A stretch of 45,629 nt of DNA from WYEN01 sp049976205 (GTDB taxonomy: Archaea > Thermoproteota > Thermoprotei_A > Sulfolobales > AG1): positions 1 through 45,629 of the forward strand of contig JBMFIR010000007.1 of assembly GCA_049976205.1 (NCBI GenBank), in the 5' to 3' direction. Under the pieces are notes generated by a model. It made no database searches and was not told the origin of the DNA. It saw nothing but the letters and a program-made list of their open reading frames with translations. Made by a program: the position numbers and the translations under genes. Shown here in pieces: positions 7,402 through 15,513 of the stretch (the stretch's first letter is position 1; every line of letters starts with the position of its first letter).

Positions 7402-7848
7402 ATATCAATGATCGATATAACCACCAAGAAGGATGTTTATAGGGAAGCAGTTGCTGTGGGTAGAATCAGACTTAAAAGAGAAACTATACAAAGGATCCTT
7501 CGCAAAGAAACATTGAAAGGCGATGTTTTAGAGATCGCTAAGATAGCAGGAATAATGGCTGCAAAGAAAACATCAGAATTGATACCATTAACACATCAAA
7601 TACCGCTCACAAATGTATCGATAGAGTTTAATATAGGAGAAGATTATATAGAGGTTAGAAGCATTGTATCCACAGTATATAAAACAGGTGTTGAAATAGA
7701 GTCCTTAGTGGCTGTGGCGGTTACTTTAATAACTATTTGGGACATGATCAAGGAATACGAGAAAGACGAAAAAGGACAATACCCAGAGATAAAAATAGAT
7801 GAAATAAAAATAGAGAGGAAATTCAAGAATAATACCTCATACCATTGA
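7402..7848 (+). CDS. moaC: MoaC, cyclic pyranopterin monophosphate synthase
   Basis: MoaC converts the MoaA product into cyclic pyranopterin monophosphate in molybdopterin synthesis. The protein shows MIDITTKKDVYREAVAVGRI, the AAKKTSELIPLTHQIPL block with catalytic Lys and His, and TGVEIESLVAVAVTL. The frame could start at TTG 7369 or GTG 7375, but GGTGG at 7391-7395 is six bases before an ATA at 7402, giving (M)SMIDIT, the usual family N-terminus. The ATG at 7408 is another option. It overlaps or abuts the winged-helix ORF. The pathway fits the tungstate transporter and MobA-like gene found later. Confidence 0.93.
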   Translation: MSMIDITTKKDVYREAVAVGRIRLKRETIQRILRKETLKGDVLEIAKIAGIMAAKKTSELIPLTHQIPLTNVSIEFNIGEDYIEVRSIVSTVYKTGVEIESLVAVAVTLITIWDMIKEYEKDEKGQYPEIKIDEIKIERKFKNNTSYH

Positions 7849-7947
7849 TCGTGTATGCATTATCACTTAAGCCATGCCATGAGCAATTTATGTGATTTAA
7901 GAGATCAAGATACTAGTAAACTATTATTCAATGAGTAATGGAGTATG

Positions 7948-7955
7948 TATAAATA
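7948..7955 (+). promoter_or_regulatory. TATA box for the Cys-rich miniprotein
   Basis: TATAAATA is centred about 25 bp before the ATG at 7976, which suggests a leaderless or nearly leaderless transcript. Confidence 0.5.
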
Positions 7956-7975
7956 CATAAAGTGCCCACACGAAA

Positions 7976-8134
7976 ATGGTGTGTTTAATGAGTGATTCTA
8001 GGGATCTGTATGAGTGCCTACACCCCTACCGAGTATGTAGAGAGAGGTGCGCAGAGAAGAGTGTATTTAAAGAAGAATTTGAAAAATGTGTTGAAGAGTG
8101 TGTGAGAGATTTGGAAGACAAATGCAAAAGCTAG
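7976..8134 (+). CDS. Cys-rich miniprotein with twin CX3C motif
   Basis: The small frame encodes 52 residues from ATG 7976 or 48 from ATG 7988. It contains C-X6-CRERC, a 12-residue helical spacer rich in Lys and Glu, CVEEC, and a final Cys. Two CX3C motifs separated by 12 residues resemble the disulfide-linked helical hairpins of twin-CX3C proteins such as eukaryotic small Tim chaperones; similarity is structural and homology is not implied. A TATA box sits 25 bp upstream. Disulfide use in the cytosol is known in hyperthermophilic crenarchaea. Function unknown. Confidence 0.65.
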   Translation: MVCLMSDSRDLYECLHPYRVCRERCAEKSVFKEEFEKCVEECVRDLEDKCKS

Positions 8135-8218
8135 GTAATCTTTAACTAAATAAATCTTATTATGTCGATGATTATAAGATTAAAAGATATAATGAGGAAA
8201 AATTGATATATTTTATTG

Positions 8219-8293
8219 GGGCCCGTAGCCTAGCCAGGATAGGGCGTCGGCCTTCGGAGCCGAAGGTCCGGGGTTCAAATCCCCGCGGGCCCG
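8219..8293 (+). tRNA. tRNA-Arg (TCG)
   Basis: GGGCCCG (8219-8225) pairs with CGGGCCC (8286-8292), and G8293 is the discriminator. The anticodon stem TCGGC/GCCGA encloses CTTCGGA, giving anticodon TCG. The T arm is CGGGG-TTCAAAT-CCCCG. There is no intron and no encoded CCA. Confidence 0.95.
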
Positions 8294-8407
8294 TGGAGAC
8301 CCGTTGAAACACTAATGATTTATGTTATTTTAAAATAATGATCCTAACCCTAAATAATAAATAAAAATTTATTTTAGACTAGGTTTTTAACCTCGCTAAT
8401 ATGTTTA

Positions 8408-8481
8408 TGGGCCCGGGGGGATTTGAACCCCCGACCCCCCGGTTATCAGCCGGGTGCTCCACCAGGCTGAGCTACGGGCCC
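8408..8481 (-). tRNA. tRNA-Ile (GAT)
   Basis: On the minus strand GGGCCCG pairs with CGGGCCC. The anticodon stem CCCGG/CCGGG encloses CTGATAA, giving GAT. The T arm is CGGGGG-type with TTCAAAT. The gene converges on tRNA-Arg, with 114 bp between them that hold nothing else I can recognise. No intron, no encoded CCA. Confidence 0.95.
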
Positions 8482-8577
8482 AGAGAACTCTTTTGTCCAA
8501 TACATATATGTGTTGAAGATTAAAAAATATTCGATGTGATCCTATTGCGTATCACTACTATATTGTTAATTAAAATT

Positions 8578-8586
8578 AAATATAAG
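8578..8586 (+). promoter_or_regulatory. TATA box of the proteasome-exosome operon
   Basis: AAATATAAG predicts transcription starting near 8609, about 12 nt before the psmA ATG at 8621. A second TTATATA at about 8600 is too close to the ATG. Confidence 0.45.
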
Positions 8587-8620
8587 TTTCGTTTTAATCT
8601 TATATAGGGTTTAGATACAT

Positions 8621-9352
8621 ATGGCGTTTGGTCCTGCTACAGCTGGTTATGATAGAGGTATAACAATATTTTCACCTGACGGAAAATTATACCAAGTTGA
8701 GTATGCTGCAGTAGCTGTTAGACAGGGATGGACTATAATAGGTATTCAGGGAGGAGACTCTGCTATTCTGATCTCTGAAAAAAGGAGACATGCTCCATTA
8801 ATAGATCTAAGGGATCTAGAGAAGATATTTATCATAGACTCACATATAGGAGCAACATTTGCGGGATTAGGGGCTGATGGAAGAGTACTTATTGATTACG
8901 CTAGAATAGCTGCTATAAGACACAGATTCATATATGACGAACCAATAGATATGGAGAGTCTAGTGAGAAGCATAGGAGATTTAAAACAGTTATTCACGCA
9001 ACAGGCAGGTGTGAGACCTTTTGGAGTATCTCTAATATTCGCGGGAGTAGATCTGAGAGGAGTTCATATATATAAGACAGAGCCAAATGGGCTTTACTTT
9101 AGATATTACGCAACAGCTGCAGGATCAGGGGAGCAGGCGGTGATAGAGTATCTAGAGAAGAATTATAAAACAGGAATGAGTCTCGAGGAAACAGTAATAA
9201 CAGGCCTCAAGGCGCTAAGAAGCTCTGTAGAAACAGGATTAGAGCCCGAGAGAGTAGAGATCGGCTACGTGACCCTTCAAGAGAAAATCTTTAGAAAATT
9301 ATCCACCGAGGAAATAGCTGATTACATTTCTAAAGCTGGGGTAAATAAATGA
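8621..9352 (+). CDS. psmA: Proteasome alpha subunit
   Basis: The 243-residue protein forms the outer rings of the 20S proteasome, which gate substrate entry. The N-terminal YDRGITIFSPDGKLYQVEYA is the alpha-subunit signature, and the family Gly-rich strand (ATFAGLGADGR) is present. There is no processed catalytic Thr, as expected for alpha subunits. It heads the classic archaeal superoperon linking protein and RNA degradation. The stop overlaps the SBDS start as ATGA. No beta subunit is in the window. Confidence 0.97.
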   Translation: MAFGPATAGYDRGITIFSPDGKLYQVEYAAVAVRQGWTIIGIQGGDSAILISEKRRHAPLIDLRDLEKIFIIDSHIGATFAGLGADGRVLIDYARIAAIRHRFIYDEPIDMESLVRSIGDLKQLFTQQAGVRPFGVSLIFAGVDLRGVHIYKTEPNGLYFRYYATAAGSGEQAVIEYLEKNYKTGMSLEETVITGLKALRSSVETGLEPERVEIGYVTLQEKIFRKLSTEEIADYISKAGVNK

Positions 9353-10044
9353 GTAAAGAATATGTGGTAGCTAGATATGAAAGCAAAGGAAGGAAATTCG
9401 AGATACTAGTCGATCCTGAAAAAGCTCTTGAGTATAGAGAAGGTAAACAAATAGATCTAGGTGAAATAGTACAGGGAGAATTCATATTCAGAGATGTAAA
9501 AAAAGGTCTGAAGGCATCTCCCGAAGAGCTTAAGGAGATATTTGGGACAGAAGATGCTGGGAAAATAATGGATATTATACTTAGAGAGGGAGAGCTACAA
9601 CTAACAACAGAGCAGAGAAGAAGACTTATTGAGGCTAAGAAGAGAATGATTATAAATTACATAGCTAGGAGTGCCATAGATCCTCAGACACAAAAACCTA
9701 TCCCCCCAACAAGAATTGAGGCAGCAATGGAGCAAGCTAAGGTCTCAATAGATCTTTATAAGAGAGTCGAGGAGCAAGCTATGGAGATCGTTAAAGCAAT
9801 ATCGAGGATAATGCCTATAAAAATAGCGAAAGCCCTGATAAGGGTCAAGATCCCGAGAGAATATGCTAGTAAAACAATAAATCTCATATCTAAACTAGGC
9901 GAGGTGAAAAAGAAAAACTTTTATACAGACGGTTCGGCGGATATTGAACTAGAGATTCCTGCTGGTATGCAGGGAGAGGTCTTAAGTAAAATAGCTTCAC
10001 TAACAAAAGGAGAAGCATCCATTAATATTATTGAGGTGAAATAA
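9349..10044 (+). CDS. sdo1: SBDS-family ribosome maturation protein
   Basis: The 231-residue protein has the three-domain SBDS layout: an N-terminal beta-rich domain (YVVARYESKGRKFEILVDPE), a helical middle with LTTEQRRRLIEAKKRMI, and a C-terminal ferredoxin-like domain. The family promotes release of the anti-association factor aIF6 from the large subunit. It overlaps psmA by 4 bp and leads into rrp4. The GAGGTGA within its last codons is the ribosome binding site for rrp4. Confidence 0.96.
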   Translation: MSKEYVVARYESKGRKFEILVDPEKALEYREGKQIDLGEIVQGEFIFRDVKKGLKASPEELKEIFGTEDAGKIMDIILREGELQLTTEQRRRLIEAKKRMIINYIARSAIDPQTQKPIPPTRIEAAMEQAKVSIDLYKRVEEQAMEIVKAISRIMPIKIAKALIRVKIPREYASKTINLISKLGEVKKKNFYTDGSADIELEIPAGMQGEVLSKIASLTKGEASINIIEVK

Positions 10045-10046
10045 AG

Positions 10047-10811
10047 ATCTCTCAGAAAAATAGTAGAGGAAGTGCTTTCAGTATCAAAGTCAAACACAGA
10101 GAAATAGTCGCTCCTGGGGATATTATAGCTGAGGGTGAATTCAAGAAAAAATTTTATCAAAACATGATTCTTTATAAAAATAAACTTCTATCAACAGTTT
10201 TGGGAGTTGTTGAGATAAGAGGAGAAGATGAGTTTAAAATATCTCCTTTAGAAGGATCATATATTCCTCAAGAAGGAGATTTGGTTATAGGAGTTGTTGA
10301 GGAAATAAATCCAACATATGTATACTTAGATATAAAAGCTCCCTATAAAGGTATTCTGCAGGCATCGGAGATACTTGGTAGACCCATGAATCCTTCAAGA
10401 GATGTATTGAGCGAATATGTGTCGGTAGGAGATGTTTATTTAGCAAGGATCGAGAGATTTGATCTATTGAGAGATCCTTTATTAACAATAAGAAAAGAGA
10501 AAGGTTTAGGAAGAATCACAGAGGGAGTTTTGGTAGAAGTGAATCCTACGAGGATCCCGAGAATAATTGGGAGAAAGAACTCTATGCTTGAGGTATTAAC
10601 CACCGAGACAGGGTGTGATATAATTGTAGCTACTAATGGAAGAATCCTTATTAGAAAATGTCCTACACCGGATCATGAGGAGATCCTTATTAGAGCAATA
10701 AGAGTAATCGAATCACAACCTTATTTAAAGGGTTTAACAGATAAAATAAAGGAATATATAGCCATAGAAAAAGTGAAGAGAGGTCTCATAATTGGGAGTT
10801 CACAAACCTAA
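10047..10811 (+). CDS. rrp4: Exosome RNA-binding subunit Rrp4, non-AUG start
   Basis: Rrp4 caps the exosome ring and feeds RNA to Rrp41/Rrp42. The middle S1 domain (GDLVIGVVEEINPTYVYLDI) and C-terminal KH domain (IIGRKNSMLEVL) are clear. The conserved N-terminal domain (REIVAPGDIIAEGEF) is encoded upstream of the first ATG at 10164, and this stretch is open only from 10035 and contains no ATG, GTG or TTG. GAGGTGA at 10033-10039 is seven bases before an ATC at 10047, giving 254 residues, normal for the family. An ATA at 10041 overlaps the SBDS stop but is too close to the binding site. Confidence 0.93.
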   Translation: MSQKNSRGSAFSIKVKHREIVAPGDIIAEGEFKKKFYQNMILYKNKLLSTVLGVVEIRGEDEFKISPLEGSYIPQEGDLVIGVVEEINPTYVYLDIKAPYKGILQASEILGRPMNPSRDVLSEYVSVGDVYLARIERFDLLRDPLLTIRKEKGLGRITEGVLVEVNPTRIPRIIGRKNSMLEVLTTETGCDIIVATNGRILIRKCPTPDHEEILIRAIRVIESQPYLKGLTDKIKEYIAIEKVKRGLIIGSSQT

Positions 10812-11526
10812 TATAAAACTAATAACAGAAGATGGAGTAAGAATAGATGGCAGAAGACCAGATCAGCTCAGACCAGTAAAAATGGAGGTAGGGCTACTAA
10901 AAAACGCTGATGGATCAGCATATGTAGAGTATGGAAATACAAAGATATTAGCAGCCGTTTATGGTCCTAGAGATCCTGGAGCAAAACACATGGTGCTACC
11001 TAATAGAGCAGTTTTAAGATGTAGATATCACATGGCACCTTTCTCAACACATGAGAGAAAAAGCCCGGCACCATCTCGAAGAGAGATAGAATTATCTAAA
11101 GTTATAAGAGAAGCTCTCGAGCCAGCAGTTTTAGTAGAGAATTTCCCTAGAACGGTAATTGATATATTTATAGAGGTTCTTAACGCCGATGGAGGAACAA
11201 GAACCGCCGGGGTAACAGCTGCCTCACTAGCTCTAGCAGACGCAGGGATACCTATGAGAGATCTTGTTGCTGGAGTAGCTGTAGGTAAAGTGCAGGGAGT
11301 GCTAATTTTAGATGAAAATGAGCAAGAAGATATGTACGGCGAGGCAGATATGCCTGTAGCTATGATGCCTTCTTATAGAGAAATAACATTGCTTCAATTA
11401 AATGGTGTATTAACAGAAGAGGAATTTAATAGAGCTCTAGAAATGGCTATGGAGGGTATTATGAAGATTTATAGTATTCAGAAAGAGGCCTTGAAGAAGA
11501 AATATGCTGAAATTGAGGAGGCTTAA
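10792..11526 (+). CDS. rrp41: Exosome catalytic subunit Rrp41
   Basis: Rrp41 is the phosphorolytic 3'-5' exoribonuclease of the archaeal exosome, an RNase PH-fold protein of 244 residues. The GRRPDQLRPVKMEVG strand, RNA-contacting RREIELSKVI helix, and acidic QEDMYGEADMPVA catalytic loop are all present, so it should be active. The TTG start lies 7 nt after GAGGT and inside the end of rrp4. It forms the hexameric ring with Rrp42. Confidence 0.97.
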   Translation: MGVHKPNIKLITEDGVRIDGRRPDQLRPVKMEVGLLKNADGSAYVEYGNTKILAAVYGPRDPGAKHMVLPNRAVLRCRYHMAPFSTHERKSPAPSRREIELSKVIREALEPAVLVENFPRTVIDIFIEVLNADGGTRTAGVTAASLALADAGIPMRDLVAGVAVGKVQGVLILDENEQEDMYGEADMPVAMMPSYREITLLQLNGVLTEEEFNRALEMAMEGIMKIYSIQKEALKKKYAEIEEA

Positions 11527-11531
11527 CAAAC

Positions 11532-12392
11532 ATGTCTATGACACCGACAAATCTACCCATAATACCTAAAATAAGAAAAAACGCTATACTAACGCTACTT
11601 ACTAAGGGTTCTAGAATAGATGAGAGATCATTCGATGAGCACAGGATCATAAACGCCGAAGTAAACGTTATTCCTAATGCTAACGGATCAGCGCTGGTAA
11701 GACTTGGACACACAAAAATTTTAACAGGAGTAAAAGCAGAAATAGGGACTCCTTTCCCAGACACTCCTGATGAGGGAAATCTTATAGTAAATGCAGAGTT
11801 TCTCCCACATGCATCACCGGTTTTTGAGCCAGGACCGCCGGACGAGAGAGCTGTCGAGTTAGCCAGAATAATAGATAGATCTTTAAGAGACGTCAGAGCA
11901 ATAGATCTAAATAAACTCGTAATCATACCAAGCAAAAAAGTATGGAATATCTTCATAGATATATACGTAATAGACTACGACGGAAACATGATTGATGCTT
12001 CCTCAATAGCAGCATTAATAGCTTTAATGAACACGCGTATACCTTTAGTATCAATAGATCAGAGCACTAACGAGATCATTATTCAGAAAGATAGTTATCA
12101 GCCCGTTCCTCTTAGCAAAAAAGTGGTGACGGCTACATTAGCTAAGATAACAGATGAAAATACAGGATCGAGATACTACCTTACAGATCCCTCATTAGAA
12201 GAGGAGATAATATCTGATACATTGATAACAATAGCTTACTCAGAAGATGGTCTATTAACAGGTATACAGAAAAGTGGCATAAGTTCTATACCCAGAGAAG
12301 ATATACCTAAGATCCTAGAATTAACAAGAAAATTAGCTATGAAATACTTTGATAGAGTAAAAGAAATTAGCTCAACTCTACTCTCTGGATAA
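11532..12392 (+). CDS. rrp42: Exosome subunit Rrp42
   Basis: This RNase PH-fold protein of 286 residues is the non-catalytic partner of Rrp41. GSRIDERSFDEHR and the long strand ALVRLGHTKILTGVKAEIG are typical. The loop that is acidic in Rrp41 is not conserved here, as expected. GGAGG lies upstream of the ATG and the gap after rrp41 is 5 bp. It normally closes the exosome operon. Confidence 0.96.
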   Translation: MSMTPTNLPIIPKIRKNAILTLLTKGSRIDERSFDEHRIINAEVNVIPNANGSALVRLGHTKILTGVKAEIGTPFPDTPDEGNLIVNAEFLPHASPVFEPGPPDERAVELARIIDRSLRDVRAIDLNKLVIIPSKKVWNIFIDIYVIDYDGNMIDASSIAALIALMNTRIPLVSIDQSTNEIIIQKDSYQPVPLSKKVVTATLAKITDENTGSRYYLTDPSLEEEIISDTLITIAYSEDGLLTGIQKSGISSIPREDIPKILELTRKLAMKYFDRVKEISSTLLSG

Positions 12393-12448
12393 AACAAATT
12401 AAAAATATTTCAACTCTAAGACACATTAGTTAGGAGGTGATTTTTAAA

Positions 12449-12796
12449 ATAGCTTTCCAGGAGGAAATAGATATCGAATTTTTCAGAAAAATAGATCTGA
12501 GAGTAGGACTAGTTAAATTTGCAGAGAGAATAGAGGGAACAAGTTTACTTAGATTAATAGTTGATTTAGGAGAATTAGGCGAGAGACAAATAATCGCTGG
12601 AGTAGCCAATTGGTATGACCCAAAGGAGCTCGTAGGAAAAAGAGTTGTTGTAGTTGCTAATTTAAAACCTAAGAGAATCCGAGGATACATAAGCCAGGGA
12701 ATGATCCTAGCCGCAGGATGCGAAGAGGGTGGCATTCCATCTATTCTGTACCCAGATCCTAAAATAGAAACTAAACCTGGTTCAAAGATCTGTTAA
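12449..12796 (+). CDS. tRNA-binding (EMAP/CsaA-like) domain protein, MetRS beta type
   Basis: The product is a single OB-fold tRNA-binding domain: IDLRVGLVKFAERIEG, then GERQIIAGVANWYDP, RVVVVANLKPKRIRG and SQGMILAA. This is the C-terminal methionyl-tRNA synthetase dimer domain or stand-alone beta subunit. The frame can begin with GTG at 12437, but that GTG lies inside the GGAGGTGA ribosome binding site. An ATA at 12449 is eight bases after it and gives 115 residues, the usual size. It follows rrp42 by about 50 bp and is probably in the same operon. Confidence 0.88.
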   Translation: MAFQEEIDIEFFRKIDLRVGLVKFAERIEGTSLLRLIVDLGELGERQIIAGVANWYDPKELVGKRVVVVANLKPKRIRGYISQGMILAAGCEEGGIPSILYPDPKIETKPGSKIC

Positions 12797-12807
12797 TAGC
12801 ATTATTC

Positions 12808-14115
12808 TTATTCCTCGTCGAAGAATCTCAGACTAGCTATCGAGTAAGCCGGTAGTGATAATCTAAGCATATTAAAACTCGGAAAGAGAGATTCCCATAT
12901 ATTCTTCAAATAAGACACAGCAACATTCTTAAAATAACCTGAGGAGATTAATGATACGCCGAAGTCTTTAGGTAAGTAATTAATTAGATACATATAAACA
13001 TTTTTCTTAACAGGATCAAAATAAACACTATGTAAAACAATCTTATTAGGTATAATGTTTAGTAAAGGTCTTCTCGATGATGTCACATACCTTGTCTTAA
13101 CAGGATCAACTAACTTATGCGATAAAATCCATGGTATTGTCTCTTCTAAAGAAGATCCAGTAGAGATCACCATAGAACCGTTTGGTAAGGATGCTATTAT
13201 CTCGTTATGATTTTTTAAATTAACATCTAGATAAGGGTATGAAGCTAAACTAATATGAACACTATCACTTAAATTAAATAGATCAAGCCACCAGCATCTA
13301 AAATCTTTATTAATATTTCTCTCGTAAAAATCTGTTGCAGGCCCTAAGGGGTGAGACCAAGACACTAATGAGCTTCTCATGTTAATTTTTAAAGTAATTT
13401 CTTTATAGCCAGATCCTTTTAAAACTAATCTATTCGGAGTATCTGTATATAGTAGAAGTTCGTCACCCAAGCAAATCTCTACTTCATTATTAACAAAGCA
13501 CCTAATGTTATAAAAATCTCCAATGAGTTTAATCTTAAGATCTCTGGAATCTTTTATTATCAAAGTATCTTTACTCAACACATTGATCCTCTTTGCCTCC
13601 GCAGAGCTTAACATAGATCTATGTGCTAACGTTCTCTTCTCGATCTCTTCAATAGAGATAAAACTTAGGGGCGGGATCTGTATAGGAACAATATTGTCTA
13701 TGTAATCTATAGTAGTCAGAATACTCTCTTGAGCAGGATTGAATAACCCATCCTTATCTATAATCCTAATTTTAAAGAAGTTAAGTATATACTTAAGTGA
13801 TTCTTCATTAAGAAAATTATTTACAGGCCAGCACTTTCTCTCGAGATCTTTTAAATTATCAACATAAAGACACTCTAGATCCTCTGGTCTCTCATTAGAT
13901 TTAGGTAAGATCTTTAAACTTCTATCAGCGTCATCTTTTAATATAAAGCATTTATCTTGATCTAAACTATGGTAGAGGAACTTTCTACTTAAGAGAGAGG
14001 ATAATGAAATAATACTTGAAGTAGAAAGAGTCAAACATGAGTCATCAAGATCATTCATATTGAGTAAAGCATTTAAAAACTTCTCTTTACATAGATCCTC
14101 GCAATAATCATTCAT
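12808..14115 (-). CDS. Protein of unknown function beside an M20 peptidase
   Basis: The 435-residue protein shows no motif I can name. It looks alpha/beta in the N-terminal 170 residues and mostly beta after that, with a hydrophobic C-terminal strand (SIASLRFF). There is no signal peptide or membrane helix. The ATG at 14115 is chosen because GTGA lies seven bases before it; the frame extends upstream to 14157 but would overlap the M20 gene. It sits 7 bp after the M20 peptidase stop, so the two are surely one operon. The C-terminal part may be carbohydrate-related, but I cannot support that. Confidence 0.75.
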   Translation of the reverse strand: MNDYCEDLCKEKFLNALLNMNDLDDSCLTLSTSSIISLSSLLSRKFLYHSLDQDKCFILKDDADRSLKILPKSNERPEDLECLYVDNLKDLERKCWPVNNFLNEESLKYILNFFKIRIIDKDGLFNPAQESILTTIDYIDNIVPIQIPPLSFISIEEIEKRTLAHRSMLSSAEAKRINVLSKDTLIIKDSRDLKIKLIGDFYNIRCFVNNEVEICLGDELLLYTDTPNRLVLKGSGYKEITLKINMRSSLVSWSHPLGPATDFYERNINKDFRCWWLDLFNLSDSVHISLASYPYLDVNLKNHNEIIASLPNGSMVISTGSSLEETIPWILSHKLVDPVKTRYVTSSRRPLLNIIPNKIVLHSVYFDPVKKNVYMYLINYLPKDFGVSLISSGYFKNVAVSYLKNIWESLFPSFNMLRLSLPAYSIASLRFFDEE

Positions 14116-14122
14116 TGTCAAA

Positions 14123-15457
14123 TCACGCTTCATCTGGGGATAGTAGCTTAACCACAAGATCCTTATAGAACTTCGCTAATAGATCAAGGCTCCATATCTC
14201 AACATACTCGTCGGGACCATGAGCGTTCCCACCCACAGGACCGAAATCTATCGCTTCCACACCTAACGGAGAGAAGTATCTAGAGTCGCTAGCACCAGCT
14301 CTCTCAACAACTTGAGGCTCTAGACCCAATTTCTCGAGAACTTCAATAGCCTTCTTAACTATTCTACTACTAGGTGGAGTATCTAGATAACCTATTCCTC
14401 CATGGATTTCGAATATGGCACCAGGCATATATTCCTTAATTATACCAGCTACATATCTCTTGATATTATCTATATTTTTCTTTATAGGGGCTCTCACATC
14501 TATTTCAAAAACATGGGTATTGCCGTCATACCTATATATATTAGGTGTAGCTGTCACACCATATTGACTGGGATAGTCAAGTTCTATTGATATACGAGTT
14601 AGCGGAATTAAAAGCTTAATTAAATTAGTCAATGATATATCTACTTCGTATTCCCTTGTTCCCGAACCTTCTCTCTTAGAAACTAGATCGGCTTCTACAT
14701 ATTCTGGTAACACATTACTCTTAATAAAGCTGCCTCTAAGAGTTGAGACGTAAAGATCCTCTTGATCAATTTCATAAGCTAATCTGATTAAGGGATGAAC
14801 ATCTGAACCAGCTAAGAAATAGGCAGCATGTCTATATCTACTCTCGAGATTATATCTTCTAGAAGACTTTACGCCTCTAATTATTTTCTTCTTAGCAGGA
14901 GCTGAGATCGTTATTCTGAAACTAGATCTTCTTCTATTAATGATTACTAGACCTCCTCCATCCCCATTGATTAAATAATTTGGGAAAAGTCCTTTTGACA
15001 TCAAATGCTCTCTAACTATATAGGCACCGTGTCTTCCCCCCGTCTCCTCGTCTCCTGTAAAAGCAATAATTACTCTTCCACTCAATCTTTCTGCTATTTT
15101 CTCAAGATCTCTTGATATATGGATCATGACAGCAACATTTGAGAGATCATCTATAGCTCCCCTACCATAGATCCTGCCATTCTCCTCAATAGCTTCAAAA
15201 GGATTTTTAGTCCAAGAAGGCCCTGGCGGGACAACATCGAAATGTGCCATTAGTAAAATAGTTTTTTTCCCAGATCCAAATGAGTACAAAAAGCTATAGT
15301 AACCCTCGTCTTCAAGCTTGGTGAAATCAATATTTCTATCCTCTAAAATATCTTCAATACCTTCAATACATTGAATAGGTGGTTTAATATTATTCTCAGG
15401 ATCATTAATACATTTGAGACTAATTAGATATTTTAATATCTCCTTAGCATTTCTCAC
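14123..15457 (-). CDS. M20-family metallopeptidase/deacylase
   Basis: The 444-residue protein has the zinc-binding set of M20 enzymes: MAHFDVVPPG (His and Asp), GRGAIDD, the catalytic FTGDEETGG, and the C-terminal NAHGPDEY with the last His. The family includes succinyl-diaminopimelate desuccinylase, acetylornithine deacetylase and carboxypeptidases; GASDSRYFSPLG resembles the desuccinylase/deacetylase group. The substrate is not determined. The start is GTG at 15457. It is followed 7 bp later by a gene of unknown function. Confidence 0.88.
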   Translation of the reverse strand: MRNAKEILKYLISLKCINDPENNIKPPIQCIEGIEDILEDRNIDFTKLEDEGYYSFLYSFGSGKKTILLMAHFDVVPPGPSWTKNPFEAIEENGRIYGRGAIDDLSNVAVMIHISRDLEKIAERLSGRVIIAFTGDEETGGRHGAYIVREHLMSKGLFPNYLINGDGGGLVIINRRRSSFRITISAPAKKKIIRGVKSSRRYNLESRYRHAAYFLAGSDVHPLIRLAYEIDQEDLYVSTLRGSFIKSNVLPEYVEADLVSKREGSGTREYEVDISLTNLIKLLIPLTRISIELDYPSQYGVTATPNIYRYDGNTHVFEIDVRAPIKKNIDNIKRYVAGIIKEYMPGAIFEIHGGIGYLDTPPSSRIVKKAIEVLEKLGLEPQVVERAGASDSRYFSPLGVEAIDFGPVGGNAHGPDEYVEIWSLDLLAKFYKDLVVKLLSPDEA

Positions 15458-15513
15458 ATATTATCCCTAGAAAAACAGATAATGTCTCATTAAAATTTTT
15501 TTCGAAAGATCTT

